Shown here: piece after piece, positions 31,159-43,254 of the stretch
Layout of the letters: each line of letters starts with the position of its first letter
How positions within the stretch are numbered: position 1 is the stretch's first letter
Assembly (NCBI GenBank): GCA_019137255.1
Contig: WPDH01000379.1
Location: 35,932 to 99,931, forward strand
Origin: Corinectria fuckeliana
Lineage: Eukaryota; Ascomycota; Sordariomycetes; Hypocreales; Nectriaceae
DNA: 64,000 nt
Reading direction: 5' to 3'
Notes under the pieces: model-generated
The model's input: only the letters and a program-made list of their open reading frames with translations
Told to the model about the DNA's origin: nothing
Database searches by the model: none
Program-made: the position numbers and the translations under genes

Positions 31159-34037
31159 TTTGAAATGGGTGAGCGTTGTATGGTGGACTGTTTTTGGTCT
31201 TCAAGTTGGTCGACCTGTGACTGGCTGTCAACGTTAAAAGAGATGAAAAGAAGGTGAATGTAGATTAGCGACTGCCTCATTTATACTTATATTACTAGAG
31301 AATATTCACTTTTCACATGCTCGTGATTCTCCCGAACGGACAAACGAGCTGGTAGCTTAACGTAGTTAGATTCGATGTCTCATACACTCCCCTGATGGCT
31401 ACGCATCTCGAAACACTAATTTCTCCGCACCTATGGAACTAGGGGTCTTGGGATGTGATGTGAGGGGAAATTCGCATCATTCTAGAGCAGCCACGTTATA
31501 ACTGTAAGACGCCTTGGACAACGAAAGTAAGATTTAAGTGGACATGATCACCGTTTGATAGGTCAACGGCGGCCTCAACCCCTAATGGCATGATTAGTAT
31601 TGAATTACAGTTCTTTCATCTCGGCTCTTGGCTGTGGTCTAGCAGAACGTCAATAAACCACCCATCCTGGGTGTCCCGAGGATAGAAGTGTTGGATCGAG
31701 GCTCTTCGGTTCCCCGGTGCTGAGTCTACTTGATATGGACCATCACTTCTGACATCAAGGAGGGAAACGAGGGAGCTGCCCTCTACGTAGCATCATGCGA
31801 GATACTACTCGTGCCTACAGGAAGAATGCTGCAGAAAACCCGGCCAACTACTGTACATGCCGCATCGTAAGGTGGATTTGAGCCTAGTCTCGACAAGGTT
31901 CAAGCCTGACCGTCGTCCTCCATTCACCACTGTGTAGGATGATTCCGTCTCGGTGATGTCCCTAATGATGATTTGTGACCAACATAAGCTCGATGTGCCA
32001 ATTCATGTGTTCTTTTGTTCGTGATAGACTACTCGTGGAGTAATCTTCAAACAGTTGTAGACCCTACCTGCGCTGAGCATGGCTTTAACTAGTCATGGAC
32101 AGCAGTTCTCTTGAAACCAGTGTCACCATGACTACTACCAGACTTATAGTCGCAGTTACCAGCGGCATTAAAGAGCCATCCGATGGCGGCCGATCCTTGC
32201 ATCTTGGCTAGGCCAAATAGAGGTTCAAATTTGTAATTAAAAAGACCTGGCAGTTAGAGTTGTGCGCCACAACGTGACGAGATTCGAGCAGTGGCTTAGC
32301 GTACCACATTTTGGACTGGAGACTGCCACTTTCACATGCAGTCTTAGCAATGCCTAACTAATCAAACATCATAGCCTGTGACGTTGATTCGCCGCCCTAA
32401 GTTTAAGTCAGCGCTTGTCTCTGGTAGTCAAGCACTGTGGTGAAAAGTGATGTAATTAATATGTGAAAGGGCGCCTATAAGGTTCGCTTCAACTATCGAT
32501 TCAACTATCCAAGCTTCCAACGGGCTTGGAGGCTGGCTTGTGGCTACTCGAGGGCGGTCGGATTTGGCTATTGTTGGTCATCCTTTGATCATCCCTTGAT
32601 CATCATCGAGATGTCCCCTTGCAGCCTCCCATTGCAGCTACCTCAGAGCTCTACTATTGGTAAATCACCTCCTCATATGACAGCATGCCATTCCACTGGT
32701 TTATCAGGACGGAGATGGCAGATACTCAAGTCTGGCCGACCACGGCAATTACTTATACGTGTATAGGTAGTTGACGTCAGCTTGACGAGAGATGGCTTTT
32801 ATATTGTATTAGCTGGATGTGACCACTTGTGCCGTAGCCTATTGGCATGAAGGGCGGGCTAACATATATCGACCTGGGGAGGCTCGTCGTTGACACCGTC
32901 TTTTAGTATGGAGTCGAGCGCTAGGTGTACAGCAGTTTTGCCTCTGAAAAGGAGACTTCCGACAGAGCCGTTTCAGGTTCTGTATTTTATGGCGAGTTGT
33001 ATCTGCCCCCTAGACGTATAATTTGCATGTAGACACCGATACTAATATGCTATCGCGCAGTGTGCTCGTTCGAAGATTTTTTCTCTATTCACCGAGGTCG
33101 CCCCTGGCGAGAACCCACGGTCTCACTGCTCCAGAAAGAGCCAAGAGAGTATATAGCTTCCATCGGAGATCTAACGGGTGGCATCACGGCTCTCCTAACA
33201 ACAACGAACTAGCCGTGTTCCTAAAGATAGCAGCAGCAAGTGCTCGAGGAGATGGAGGAGAAAAGCAGACTGACGACCTTGCAAGATTTCTGTAGAGATC
33301 GGCAAGGTGCCCATAGTCATAGAAGGCCGAGTGTAGAAGGTAGGAACGAGGTATAATAGTAGAGTTAGGGGCAGTAGCATGAGCTGCGGAGACGGCTCCA
33401 ACGCTAAAGGGTGCCTGATGCAGATGAGCAGACTTTTCGATACGAACTTTGCCGAATGTTTCCCTCATGACTTTCGCCTACCGACATAGAAACGCAGAAC
33501 TTTAGCAGAGCCAGACCCAGACTAACAAGACACGTTCAAGATTGAATCACCGCGAGGCTCGCTTGAAGTTGGCCGACGACACGTACCGATCCGTCAAAAC
33601 TAGCCGTAGCGATGGCCAAACCCGGATGTGATAGTCTACGGACCTGGAGACGATCGCACGCTCAATTCCGAGGCGATAACGGGGATTAGCGTGGGGTCTC
33701 ACCGACTCACAGTTCCCCGAAACCAATATCGGCAAACTACTGACGGGGTCTGGCTGCGATAGAGGCGGAGGACGTACGACTACTATCTTGAATTCTTGAA
33801 CCCCCGTCTATCTGGTTGAATTTAGTGTACAAACTGACGATAACGATGTCTAGGAAGCCCAAGATAGAACGATCTAGCACGAGAAGATCTGATATCTGAT
33901 ATCTGAGATCTGGACCGAGTTCTATAACGCTATAACTGAAGCGCAACTGCGCGAACCTTTTCCAAGACAATAATGACGCTTGTTCACGAAACATTGCCAA
34001 TTACCTACTGGCCATTGACCAACCCGAAACACCATTT
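31159..34037. other. 2.9 kb without a recognisable gene
   Basis: Moderately AT-rich. The longest frame starting with ATG (33184-33468, minus, 94 aa) has no recognisable motif. There is a short GATATCT-type repeat near 33886-33912. It may contain decayed sequence; I cannot name any. Confidence 0.45.
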
Positions 34038-36291
34038 TTATGAACTAAGAGCAGGAGACGCCCCGACTCCCATGCGGCCCTGCTTTATGAGCGCGGTGGC
34101 CTGGATAAAGAACGAATCGATCCGCAGCATGGTCGGTCGCAGAAGCAACCGTGCAGCTAGGTTTTCTGTGAGCCCAAGGCGCTGCAACGACTGATGGAAC
34201 TTCTCCAACAGCTGATACGCCGCTTCGATGTCGTGGGGCTCAGAAGCTAGGAGGAACAGGTAGATAAGGAAGTTGCCGCAGAGGATGAACTGGGATCGGG
34301 CGTCTAAAGGTGTCAGGGCCTGATCGGACATGTGTGAGTGGCGACTTACGGCGAATCCAGAAACCGGTTAGCTCTTGTTCGGTAAGGTCACCCATGAAGG
34401 TCGTGAACACTCTGAACTGCGCGAGGGCTACGGTGAGCCATTGGCGAAGGTTGGAGCCGGGAGTGGCCTTGGCCTCTCTCGTTGCGGGGGACATCAGGCC
34501 ACGAAACAAGAGAACTTGAGTGGCATGAAATGCTAGATGTAGCGGGCCTGCCGAGGTCAACAGAGAACACAGCGACCCGGCGCCTGAGCTTACCATTATA
34601 TGGGGTATCTATTCCGACCGCCAGACACTGTGGGATGAGACTGGGCCATTCTTTTAGCCCTTCACGCAAAGTGGCAAGCTGGATGCGAGACTCTGGGCTG
34701 CTCATGTTCCTCTTCACTTGACTAAGGGTTTGTTAGGATCCTTCTGGGTGCCATGGTGGTTGACAGAACCTACAAGCTGCAGTCCAGGATAGTTCTCAGA
34801 TTCCGAGAAATGTTGATCATCTCCAGGAAGCGGGCGCCATCGGACACTCGAAAGCTGGTGCTTTCAGGGTCGACCAGATAATGCAACTCTTCCGGCACAT
34901 CCTCGTCGAAACGGAGGTCGTCCATGCTTGGAGGCAGAGTGTCGAACGTGTCGGAGCCGATGTGCGGTGGATTGCCATGGCACACGGAGGACCAGCAGTC
35001 GGCGGCATACGCAGCCCACCAAAGCTTCTTCCGCAGCCGTTTCTCCCAGAGCGCTATGGTCCAGGAACTAGGATCCTGGTGAAGGCCAATCATCTGAGCA
35101 CACGCTGTAGACTGAGAGGCCAGGATCCAGAGGCTCGGCGTCTCGACGCTATCGATTTCGGGAGGCGTGATGTGCGAGAGGAGCAGACACGCCTGTAACT
35201 TGTACAGGTTGGGCGCCTCGAGTTCACGGCGGATGCTCGTGTGGCAATGGTTGAACAGCTCGTGCTGCTGGAAAGGGCACGGGCCGTTGAGCGATTGATG
35301 GCGGTTCCAGAAGACGCAGGCCAGCGCGTACACAGCACCTCGCAGCGAGGCTGGTATCTCCAGCTTGGCGACCGAGTATTGGCGGAGAAAGCGGACCTTG
35401 GAGACGACCGGATAGGCCGGATGAACGTGCTTGAAGTACAGGCGCACCAAAGCTGGGCCGTGAGGATACACAATGCTCTCGATTGCATCCGACGCGTCCT
35501 GCATGGCCTGGCAGGTGAAGTCGGGGAACCCTTCGAGCAGCAGGAGAAAGTGGACTGGATGCTGGTGCGGCTGAGCGCTGCCATCGGAGACCTGGATGAT
35601 GTTTGCATCCACCTCGTCCTCCTCGCTCAGGAGAAGGGAGCGGAACGAGTCCAGAAAGTAAGTATCCTGCTCGCTGGCCAGCCCCATGGAGTGCGCGGTG
35701 CGGTCGCTGATGTCCTCCAGCGCGTGGAGCGCCGTCTCGGGCGGGTCGCGAGCCGACAGCTGGAACGACGCGGTGGGCTGCACATCCCCAGGCCGCAGCC
35801 GGCGCGCGACTCCATCGCGAACCACGGCGGCCGGCAGAGCGTTCTCGTCCACGCTCTGCTGCTCGGCGCTGGCACTGGCGCTGGCACCGGCGCTGACGGG
35901 CGAGGGCGCCACCTCGGAGCCGTTGGAGAGGGGCGAGGCCTCCGGCGTCGTGGCCGCGCGAGGCTCCGACGCGGCGAGGCCGATGGAGGACCGACAGACC
36001 AAGCCCCTGCTGCTGCAGAAGAGACCTGGTGAGGCGCGCGGGCAGGTCAGTTTCTGAGGGCATCCCCGGCGAGCTTGCTCACTCACATGGCGGTTTGTCC
36101 GGGATGACGCAGGCCGTCTTGCGGCGGCGGCAGGCGTCGCAGGGCCGGTTCTTGCGGCTGCGAGGCTGTCTGGCCTGGCCGAAGTTGCTCCTGATGGTGT
36201 ACTTGCGCGAGGGATGGCTGTGATTGCCTCCCGCGGCCACGGGCGAGTCGGTACGGGGCTCCATGTCCGTCCGACGTTGAACGGGCTCCAT
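34038..36291 (-). CDS. Zn2Cys6 transcription factor next to permease and hydantoinase
   Basis: Nuclear regulator of the fungal binuclear cluster type. Exons are 36087-36291, 34774-36025, 34594-34721, 34350-34547 and 34038-34303, 682 aa, all introns 46-61 bp. The first intron splits the zinc cluster. Joining T|GT restores CDACRRRKTACVIPDKPPC followed by LFCSSRGLVC, an exact CX2CX6CX7CX2CX6C. A Ser/Ala-rich linker follows. The fungal_trans middle domain runs from about 200 (LVRLYFKHVHPAYPVVSKVR, then ACVFWNRH, GLHQDPSSW and KLWWAAYAADCWSS). The C-terminal exons are short and hydrophobic (FILCGNFLIYLFLLASEP). It is the last of three genes around the permease. Position suggests it controls the permease and hydantoinase, by analogy with pathway-specific purine and allantoin regulators. 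Confidence 0.9.
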
Positions 36292-36658
36292 TCGTTGACG
36301 ATGTGGAAGAGAGTTGACCGAGAGTTCGGCGGAGGCGGCGCGAAGTTGGCCGACGGGAGTTGGCCGATGTCGGTCGCCCGGCTACCTCGATTTGTAACGC
36401 GACAGGGGTCTTTGATACGGGAAATAGTTAGTGACTCCCGACGCGTCTTGATTAGAGGGTATCTTACGCATGAACTGGTGGTTCATCTTGGGTTACAACC
36501 GTCACGTTGGAGAAGGTTAAGTAAGAGTGTTAAGTGAGAGTGAAGACTAATAGCTTGAAATCCAGATTGTCCCGTCCATGACACTATTATTCGCCATATT
36601 ATTTGCCCAATCAGTCGCCGTTGAAATAAAAATTAAGAGATTAATTGATGGAAAAACA
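36292..36658. other. Short gap between regulator and permease
   Basis: 367 bp containing the regulator promoter and the permease 3' end, both on the minus strand. No further feature seen. Confidence 0.5.
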
Positions 36659-38718
36659 TCACTTCAACATCTGAGTCGTAGTCACCACTTCCTCGCTCTT
36701 ATGCGTCATGGAACCATCATCTAGCAGATCTAGCAGATCCGGCAGCTCTTCCAGACTGACCTCCCACCGGTCTTGATACTGCGCCTGGAGCGACTTCGCA
36801 CTGGGGCTATCGCGTACGAACGCGTCCGACTTGGCATCGGGGAACGCCCAATGAAGCAGGCTGTATACCAGGCCACTGGAAAGGAAGCCATATATATAGT
36901 TGAGAAAGTACAGCTCCGTGGCGCCGTCGGTGACGCTGACTGATGTGTTCACGGCCGCGATGAAACCCGGTAGACAGGGAACGACTCCGAAAAGCCACTG
37001 TTGAATCTGTCAGTAAGGCGCAGAGAGACGAGTGGATACAGGAACGTACCGCGATCGGAGCACGCCAGTTGACGCCGTGGAAATACCAGTATATACTGCG
37101 CGCGTTGCCACGGTAGAGGTCATCGATGTTCAGCTTCTGCTTGCTCACTACGAGGTAGCTCGCAACCATCAAGCCCGTCATCGGCGCAAGGAACACGCCG
37201 TAGCTAGACAAAACCGTCAGGAATATGGTGGCGGTGTTGACTAGTCGCCAAGGATTGACGATGGGGCTCAGAATCGCAACGATGTAGGCGCCTCGGCGAA
37301 TGTTGATGAACCGAGGGAACACGGAAGCCAGGTCGATGCCGCCGGCCAGCGCGTTGCCGGGGACATTGCTTCCAATCTGCGAGACCACCAACGCCAGGCC
37401 GGAAAAGAAGACGGCCGCGCGCGTCCCCCCGCTGTTATCCTTTTCGAGCAGACGAACAAACAGCGTCGGAGGGTTCCAGATGGCCTCGCCGTCCATGCGA
37501 TCCTGAGTCGCGGCGGTGACGAGAATGCCGAGGATCGAGGCGAAAGTGCAGTAGACGGGATACGCAAAGGCCTGGCCCCAGATGGCGTCGCCGGGACGCC
37601 TGGCAAGACGCGCGTAGTCGTTCTGGTTGAGGATGCCTGCTGCAATCGAACCGATGGTCGACATGATGCCCGAGATCATGAGCCAAGCCGTGCTGTTCGG
37701 CCCTCCCGTCGCGGGGATTGCAGTCCCGGAGCTGATGGTGTCTCCGAAACCACTGGACCCCATCGTGGCCAGTGCCCATATCAGAAGGACCACGAAGAAG
37801 ACGAGGGTTACCGAGCTGGCAAAGTAGAAGAAGTTCTGCAGGCGGTGGGGGTGAATCCATATCATTGGAAGACTGATGACGCAGAAGATGAAGTAGCCAA
37901 GGAACTGGGCCGACGTCATGCCAGTATCCGGGTCGATGGTGTTGGGGATGCGTGATTCATACTTGGGATCCCATGAGAGGAGGATGAGATAGATGCACTC
38001 GCCCCCAACCCATGCTTGGAAGCCATACCTGCGGCATGTTAGAATGACGGGCGATGCCAGGCCGCAAGACTTACCAGACTACGGTCAGTTAGCCAGGTGA
38101 ACAACATGCTACGGTGGATGAATGACACCTACCGAGAGACAGGAAGATTCTATTCCATACGGCGAACTGGGCGCCCCACATGCCCCATACTGCTCGACTG
38201 TAGACGGAGAAGCCGACTGGGAATGTTAGTGTTGTTCTGGCATCTAGGATGAGGTTGACACGGAGCACGCACTGTGATAGTATGCTCCAGCCATGGAGGC
38301 CAGGAGGAGTGCAACTGTGGCAAGGAAGTTGCCAACAACAATGCCTAAGCCGTGTTAGACGCGTCGCGTAACAAGGGCGATGCAGAGGTCCATACAGATG
38401 ATGGCCTGCCACCAGGTAAGCCCCAGAGGGATCAGTGCACTGCCGGTGAGATAGGTTGCAATGTTGCAGTTGATCAACAGCCCTGCGAACGCGGTCAGCT
38501 CCTATTCAGACCGGATTGGTCGCGTGGCGTGATTACAGTAGTTGTTAAAGGCGAGGAACGTCCACGTGCGTCTCTCGGACTCGACGGGACGGACATCGTC
38601 GTTCTGCGCAGTGTTAGAGAATGCTATATCCCATAGGCCAGCCTCTTAGCTAGAGACATACAATCCACATGGACCCATGCGGCAGCTCGGCGCGCTTGAC
38701 GAGAGCCGGCAAACCCAT
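36659..38718 (-). CDS. NCS1-family nucleobase/hydantoin/allantoin permease
   Basis: Plasma-membrane proton-coupled importer of the nucleobase:cation symporter-1 family, Fur-type. Eight exons: 38662-38718, 38537-38603, 38396-38482, 38273-38344, 38133-38216, 38075-38078 (four nucleotides), 37050-38028 and 36659-36997; 562 aa, in phase throughout. Splicing restores family motifs: TWTFLAFNNYWLLINCNIAT, LTWWQAII, YYHIGFSVYSRAVWGMWGAQ, and WYGFQAWVGGEC across the microexon. Hydrophobic helices continue through FFYFASSVTLVFFVVLLIWA, GSIAAGILNQNDYAR, SQIGSNVPGNALAGG and PMTGLMVASYLVVS. The C-terminus is acidic and cytosolic. It is divergent from the hydantoinase gene (730 bp shared promoter) and upstream of the regulator. 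Substrate cannot be read from sequence; hydantoin, uracil or allantoin fits the neighbours best. Confidence 0.92.
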
Positions 38719-39447
38719 CGCGAGTTTTGTCTCCGGCAGGACGAAGCAAGGTAGGTTAGTTGGTGTTGTTGTCGTCGTCGTCGTCGCTGCTGCAATCTTG
38801 AGCGACAGCAGTTGTCTCGGTCGTACAGTCGGTCGGCGTAGAGCAGAGGCGCAAAGCCTTTAAGGATCTCTAGACCATCGCTCGCGTCACGCTTGATTGC
38901 GCTGTGATGGATGATCTAGGTGGTGGTGGTCCACTGGAGAAAGGTGGACGACAGCTTAATCTCGTGCTCGGGCGACAATGGAGAAGAACGATCGGCCAAG
39001 CGTCGGCAAATGGCGACAACTCAGGAGAGGAGGCTCCGCAGATCGGCCAAGACCCATGTCCGCGGTCACGCCGTCGGCAAACCGGTTCCCCGGCAGCCCG
39101 GCTCGCAATGCCGCCGGGGCGTCGCAGCATTGCATTGCTGGACAGTACCTATTTACGTAGTACTATTCGTACCTAGTGACGAGTACAGCGGGTTCTGTCG
39201 GTGGATAGAGGGCACCTGGCACCTGATGGCTCTTGCCAGAGAGCCCAGGCTCCACGAGACAGTTAACCGGCGTGTGGTGACTATAATACAGAAGGGCAAA
39301 CCAGCTCAGCTGTGAGACATATATACAGACTGCGGAGTGGGCGCTCGAAGGCATCTCGACGACATCTGGAGACGCACCGACGACGGCTCCTTCACTCACA
39401 GCTCAGCTCAGCTCAGCTCAGCTCAGCTCGGCTCGGCTCAGCCCAGC
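38719..39447. promoter_or_regulatory. Divergent promoter of permease and hydantoinase with repeated motifs
   Basis: GATCGGCCAAG occurs twice in direct orientation (38990-39000, 39041-39051) and CGTCGGCAAA twice (39001-39010, 39071-39080). The spaced CGG cores are the kind of half-site bound by Zn2Cys6 factors. The TCGG-N6-CCGA site of the purine regulator UaY is not evident. Confidence 0.5.
39400..39444. repeat. Pentanucleotide repeat (AGCTC)n abutting the hydantoinase start
   Basis: Six perfect AGCTC units followed by GGCTC-type variants end four bases before the ATG at 39448. An upstream in-frame ATG at 39337 would translate it as SSAQLSSAQL-type repeats, but conserved sequence begins only at 39448, so it most likely lies in the 5' leader. 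Confidence 0.85.
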
Positions 39448-42400
39448 ATGTCCCTGTACCGGATTGGAGTAGACGTCGGCGGGACCAACACCGACGCGGC
39501 AATCCTTGACATCAGGGGCTTCGACTCCCCTGGCCGTGGCGTCCTCGCCTCGCACAAGGCCTCGACGACCCAAGACATTACCAGCGGCGTCGAGGCGGCC
39601 ATCCGCGCCGTGCTCGAGGCGTCCCGCGTCGACCAGAGCCGCGTGCTGAGCGTCACCGTCGGCACCACGCACTTCATAAACGCCCTGGTCGAGGCCGACG
39701 CTCGCCGCCTGGACCGCGTCGCCGTGGTGCGGCTCTGCGGTCCTTTCACGCGGCAGATCCCTCCCTTCTCCGACTTCCCCGTCGGCCTGCGCGGCATCCT
39801 CGACGGCGGCGCTTACTACCTCGACGGGGGTCACGAGATTGACGGGCGCGAGATTGCGCCGCTCAACCCCGAGCAGATTGCCCGCGCCGCCAAAGACATC
39901 GTCGCCGCTGGCATCAGGTCGGTCGCGCTCGTCGGCGTCTTCTCGCCGCTCGACCATGAAGGAGCCCACGAAGAGGAGTGTAGACGGGTTCTGCTCCGCG
40001 CCGCGCCCGACCTGCAAGTCGTGTGCTCTCACGACATCGGGCCGACAGGGCTCCTGGAGAGAGAAAATGCCACCATCCTCAACGCCGCCATTCTCAGGAC
40101 CGGCCACCGCGTCAAGAGAGGCTTCAAGCGAGCCATGGCCCGCCTGAGCCTCTCGTGCCCCCTGTATCTGTCGCAGAACGACGGCACTCTGATTGACGCG
40201 GACACTGCCGCCGAGTACCCCATCAAGACGTTTGCCAGCGGCCCGACCAACAGCATGACCGGGGCCGCGTTTCTCGCAGGCATCGATCACCAGATGCAGC
40301 CCGAGCCGGACTCGGCGGGTTCCGGACTCGGCCACAGCGACCTGGTTGAGCCTCAGGTTCTTGTCGTCGACATCGGAGGCACGACGACGGATGTTTGCGC
40401 GCTGTTGCCCTCTGGCTTCCCGCGCCAGGCGCCCGGCTTTGTCGAGTTGGGAGGTGTTCGGACCGCCTTCTCCATGCCGGAGGTGGTGTCCATCGGCCTG
40501 GGCGGTGGAAGCATAGTCCGAGTCGGCTCCGGCGCAGATGACGCTGCTGTTGCCGTTGGGCCAGGCTCTGTTGGACACTTTATTCAGCAGCAGGCCAAGG
40601 TCTTTGGCGGAGAAACCCTGACTGCGACCGACGTTGTGGTGGCGCTGGGCAAGGGCGAGTTGGGGGACGCCGGGTTGGTCAGAGACGTCCCGCGGGCTGT
40701 TGTCGAGAGCGCGCGCAAGGAGATCAAGAGAATGTTGGAGAGTGTAATTGAGCAGATGAAGGTTTCTTCGGCGCCGGTGCATGTCCTCCTGGTCGGAGGC
40801 GGCGCCATGCTTGTAACTGAAGATCTCCACGGCGTCGACAAGTGCATTCGCCCGATCCACCAGGGCGCCGCCAATGCGGTTGGCGCCGCAATCGCCAAGG
40901 TGTCCGGGGAGATGGACATTGTCGAGATCCCCGGAGACCGCTCTGAGCAGGCCGTCGTCGACGCCGCCTGCAGGAGGGCCATTGACTTGGCGGTGCAGAA
41001 GGGCGCCGAGCGCGAGGACGTCCGGATTGTCGAGGTCAACAAGATGCCGCTGCAGTACATGCACAACGGCGCTATTAGAATCCAGATCCGTGCTGTTGGC
41101 CGGCTTTCCATCCCTTCTGAAATGAGTCCTCCGCCGTCCCCGGCCTTGGGCGAGGCCAGCGAGGCCGAGGACGAGGATGAAGGCCAGAAGACCAGCATCC
41201 CCGACGCGCTGAAGCCCACGACGAAGCCATCCCTCCACGTCGACCTCGAGACGTATTGCCCCGACGTGCGAAACGGAACCTGGTACGTGTCTGAGGTAGA
41301 CTTGGAACTGTTCTCAACCGGATGCGGAGTCCTCGGCACCGGCGGCGGCGGCCCGACGCACCACGAGTATCTGAAGGGCCTGCAGGTTCTACGCTCCAGC
41401 CCCAAGGACAAGATGAGAATCATCTCCCCCAAGGCCTTGAAGGATACAGACATCGTCTGCTTTGGCTCCTGGTACGGCAGCCCGAGTGTCATCAACGAAC
41501 GCATTGCTGGAGGCAACGAGATTGCCACCGGCATCGAAGCCGTAAACAAGGTCCTCGGCATCAAGTCTTTCCAGGGCATGTTTACCGATGAGATGTAAGT
41601 CTATGTATGTCCTGGTCAATCCGGCTCAAGCTGACGCATGCCAGTGGCGGTGGAAATGGAATGAGCGCGTTCCCGACCGGCGTTCACTTCGACGTGCCGG
41701 TGATTGACGGCGATGCTATGGGAAGGGCGTATCCGACCATGTACCACGGTAAGGACAGGACAGCTCGGGTTCGTAATTCGCTAACATGGTACAGCTACCT
41801 TTAGCGTCTACGGCCACTCATTAGTCCCATGTGTGCTATCTGACGCCCGAGGAAATTCCTCTGTGGTGATGGTAAGACCAACTGGTTGTCTGCTACATTA
41901 CTCGTTGCGCTTGGCTAATTGCGACCATAGAACACCGACTCTCCTGTGCGGCTAGAAAGTATTCTGCGAACTACAGCAATTGAGCTCGGTCTCGGCTGTG
42001 CGGTATGCGCAAACCCGCTGCCTGGGTCTGCAGTCAAGTCTCACGGCGTGCCCAACACGCTGTCTCTGGCCTGGTACTTGGGCCGGGCTGTCCATTTGGC
42101 TCGGCGCAAGAAGACAAGCTACGTGGATGCCATTGTAAGCTGTCGCCTTGTTTGTATCGGGAACCTTGCTGACTCTACAACCAGTTCGACGTGTGCGCTG
42201 GAAAGCTTCTGTTTACCGGCAAGATCATCGACGTGCGTCGACACGTCGGCGGCGGATACACAATGGGAGCCGTCGTAATAGCGCCTCTCACCGACGAAGA
42301 CCGGGAGTCTGCCACCACGAGCAAGCAGCCCGTCCCGAGCGACAGGCACATGACCATCCCGTTCCAGAACGAGTACCTGTACGCGGCCCTCGGCGACTCC

Positions 42401-42667
42401 GTGGGGACGGAAGAGACGCAGGAGGTGGTGTGCACAGTGCCAGACCTGATCTCCATCCTAGGCCAGGATGGCGAGGCGATTGGGTCCCAGGACCTCCGCT
42501 ACGGGCTACGTGTCAACGTCGTGGCCCTGCCGGCGCATCCTTTATGGAAGACGGACAAGGGCATGAAGATTGGCGGCCCCGAAGGATTCGGCCTCAAGAT
42601 GCCGTTTGTTGGCGTTAGCAACAGCTTCACCGAGTCACGGAGTGTGATTGACGAGTTTGGAGCGTAG
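39448..42667 (+). CDS. Hydantoinase/oxoprolinase (HyuA-like) fused to DUF917
   Basis: Predicted cytosolic ATP-dependent ring-opening enzyme acting on hydantoin or 5-oxoproline-like substrates. Exons are 39448-41594, 41645-41748, 41795-41871, 41931-42134 and 42185-42667; 1004 aa. The Hydant_A_N domain starts immediately (RIGVDVGGTNTDAAIL). The main domain has SHDIGPTGLLERENATILNA, PIKTFASGPTNSMTGAAFL, then the second ASKHA phosphate loop VVDIGGTTTDVCALLP and VVSIGLGGGSIVRVG. From about 615 comes DUF917: STGCGVLGTGGGGPTHHEYL, FTDEIGGGNGMSAFPTG, VPNTLSLAWYLGRAVHLARR and a C-terminal beta-rich part. DUF917 has been linked in bacteria to an S-methyl-thiohydantoin desulfurase, so thio-hydantoins are a possible substrate. 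Both halves look complete. It faces the permease across a shared promoter. Confidence 0.92.
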
Positions 42668-43254
42668 GTCCCGTGTTCAGCAAGGCAGGCTTGGGCAAGC
42701 GAGTCCGTGATGGATTCAACTGCCGGGCCGTTGCACGCACAGACTACCGCCAAACAACCCGACGAAGGAGCATCACGTCTGCTCTAGCCTAGACGGCTGG
42801 GAAATGTCCGCGTGATGCCTGATGCCGAACCATCCGCCCGCCATTGGAGTCACATCGCAGTGATTGCGGGACCGCAGCAGGCACAGACTCACACAGTTGC
42901 TGCGGAGGCGGGTCCGCATGCGGTGATGAGATGCGCATGCCTCGATTTGGTCACGATCGAGGCCCGGGGAACCTGGTCTGCTAGATCAGGGACTCATATA
43001 GATGCATCCCGGTGCATTAAGCCTTCACGAACCGCTTGGCTTCCTGGGAGGTGGGTTGGTCGTTGGGCGGCGAGTGGAGATTACAGCATTCCGTTGTAAC
43101 AGCCATTTTCATTAAGAGGCATAAACTAGTCATGCTACGAATACCGGAAGAAATCAGTGGTATCAAAGAAAGAATTAATTGTCCCTTCGCTGGAAGCCAA
43201 TTGCGTCCGCGTGGCATGGCATCTGCATAACCCTGAACATCCGTGATCCATCCG
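42668..43254. other. Gap between convergent genes
   Basis: 587 bp between the stop of the hydantoinase gene and the stop of the second regulator. No gene seen; it should hold both 3' ends. Confidence 0.5.

Noticed and set aside
33184..33468. 94-residue minus-strand frame
   Set aside because: No motif, no splice context, lies in a gene-poor stretch; chance cannot be excluded.
39337..39447. Upstream ATG extending the hydantoinase by 37 residues
   Set aside because: The extension is only translated AGCTC repeat; the enzyme fold begins right after the ATG at 39448.
39418..41238. Minus-strand open frame of 606 residues
   Set aside because: Antisense to the hydantoinase exon, whose family motifs are unambiguous; high GC keeps the opposite strand open.
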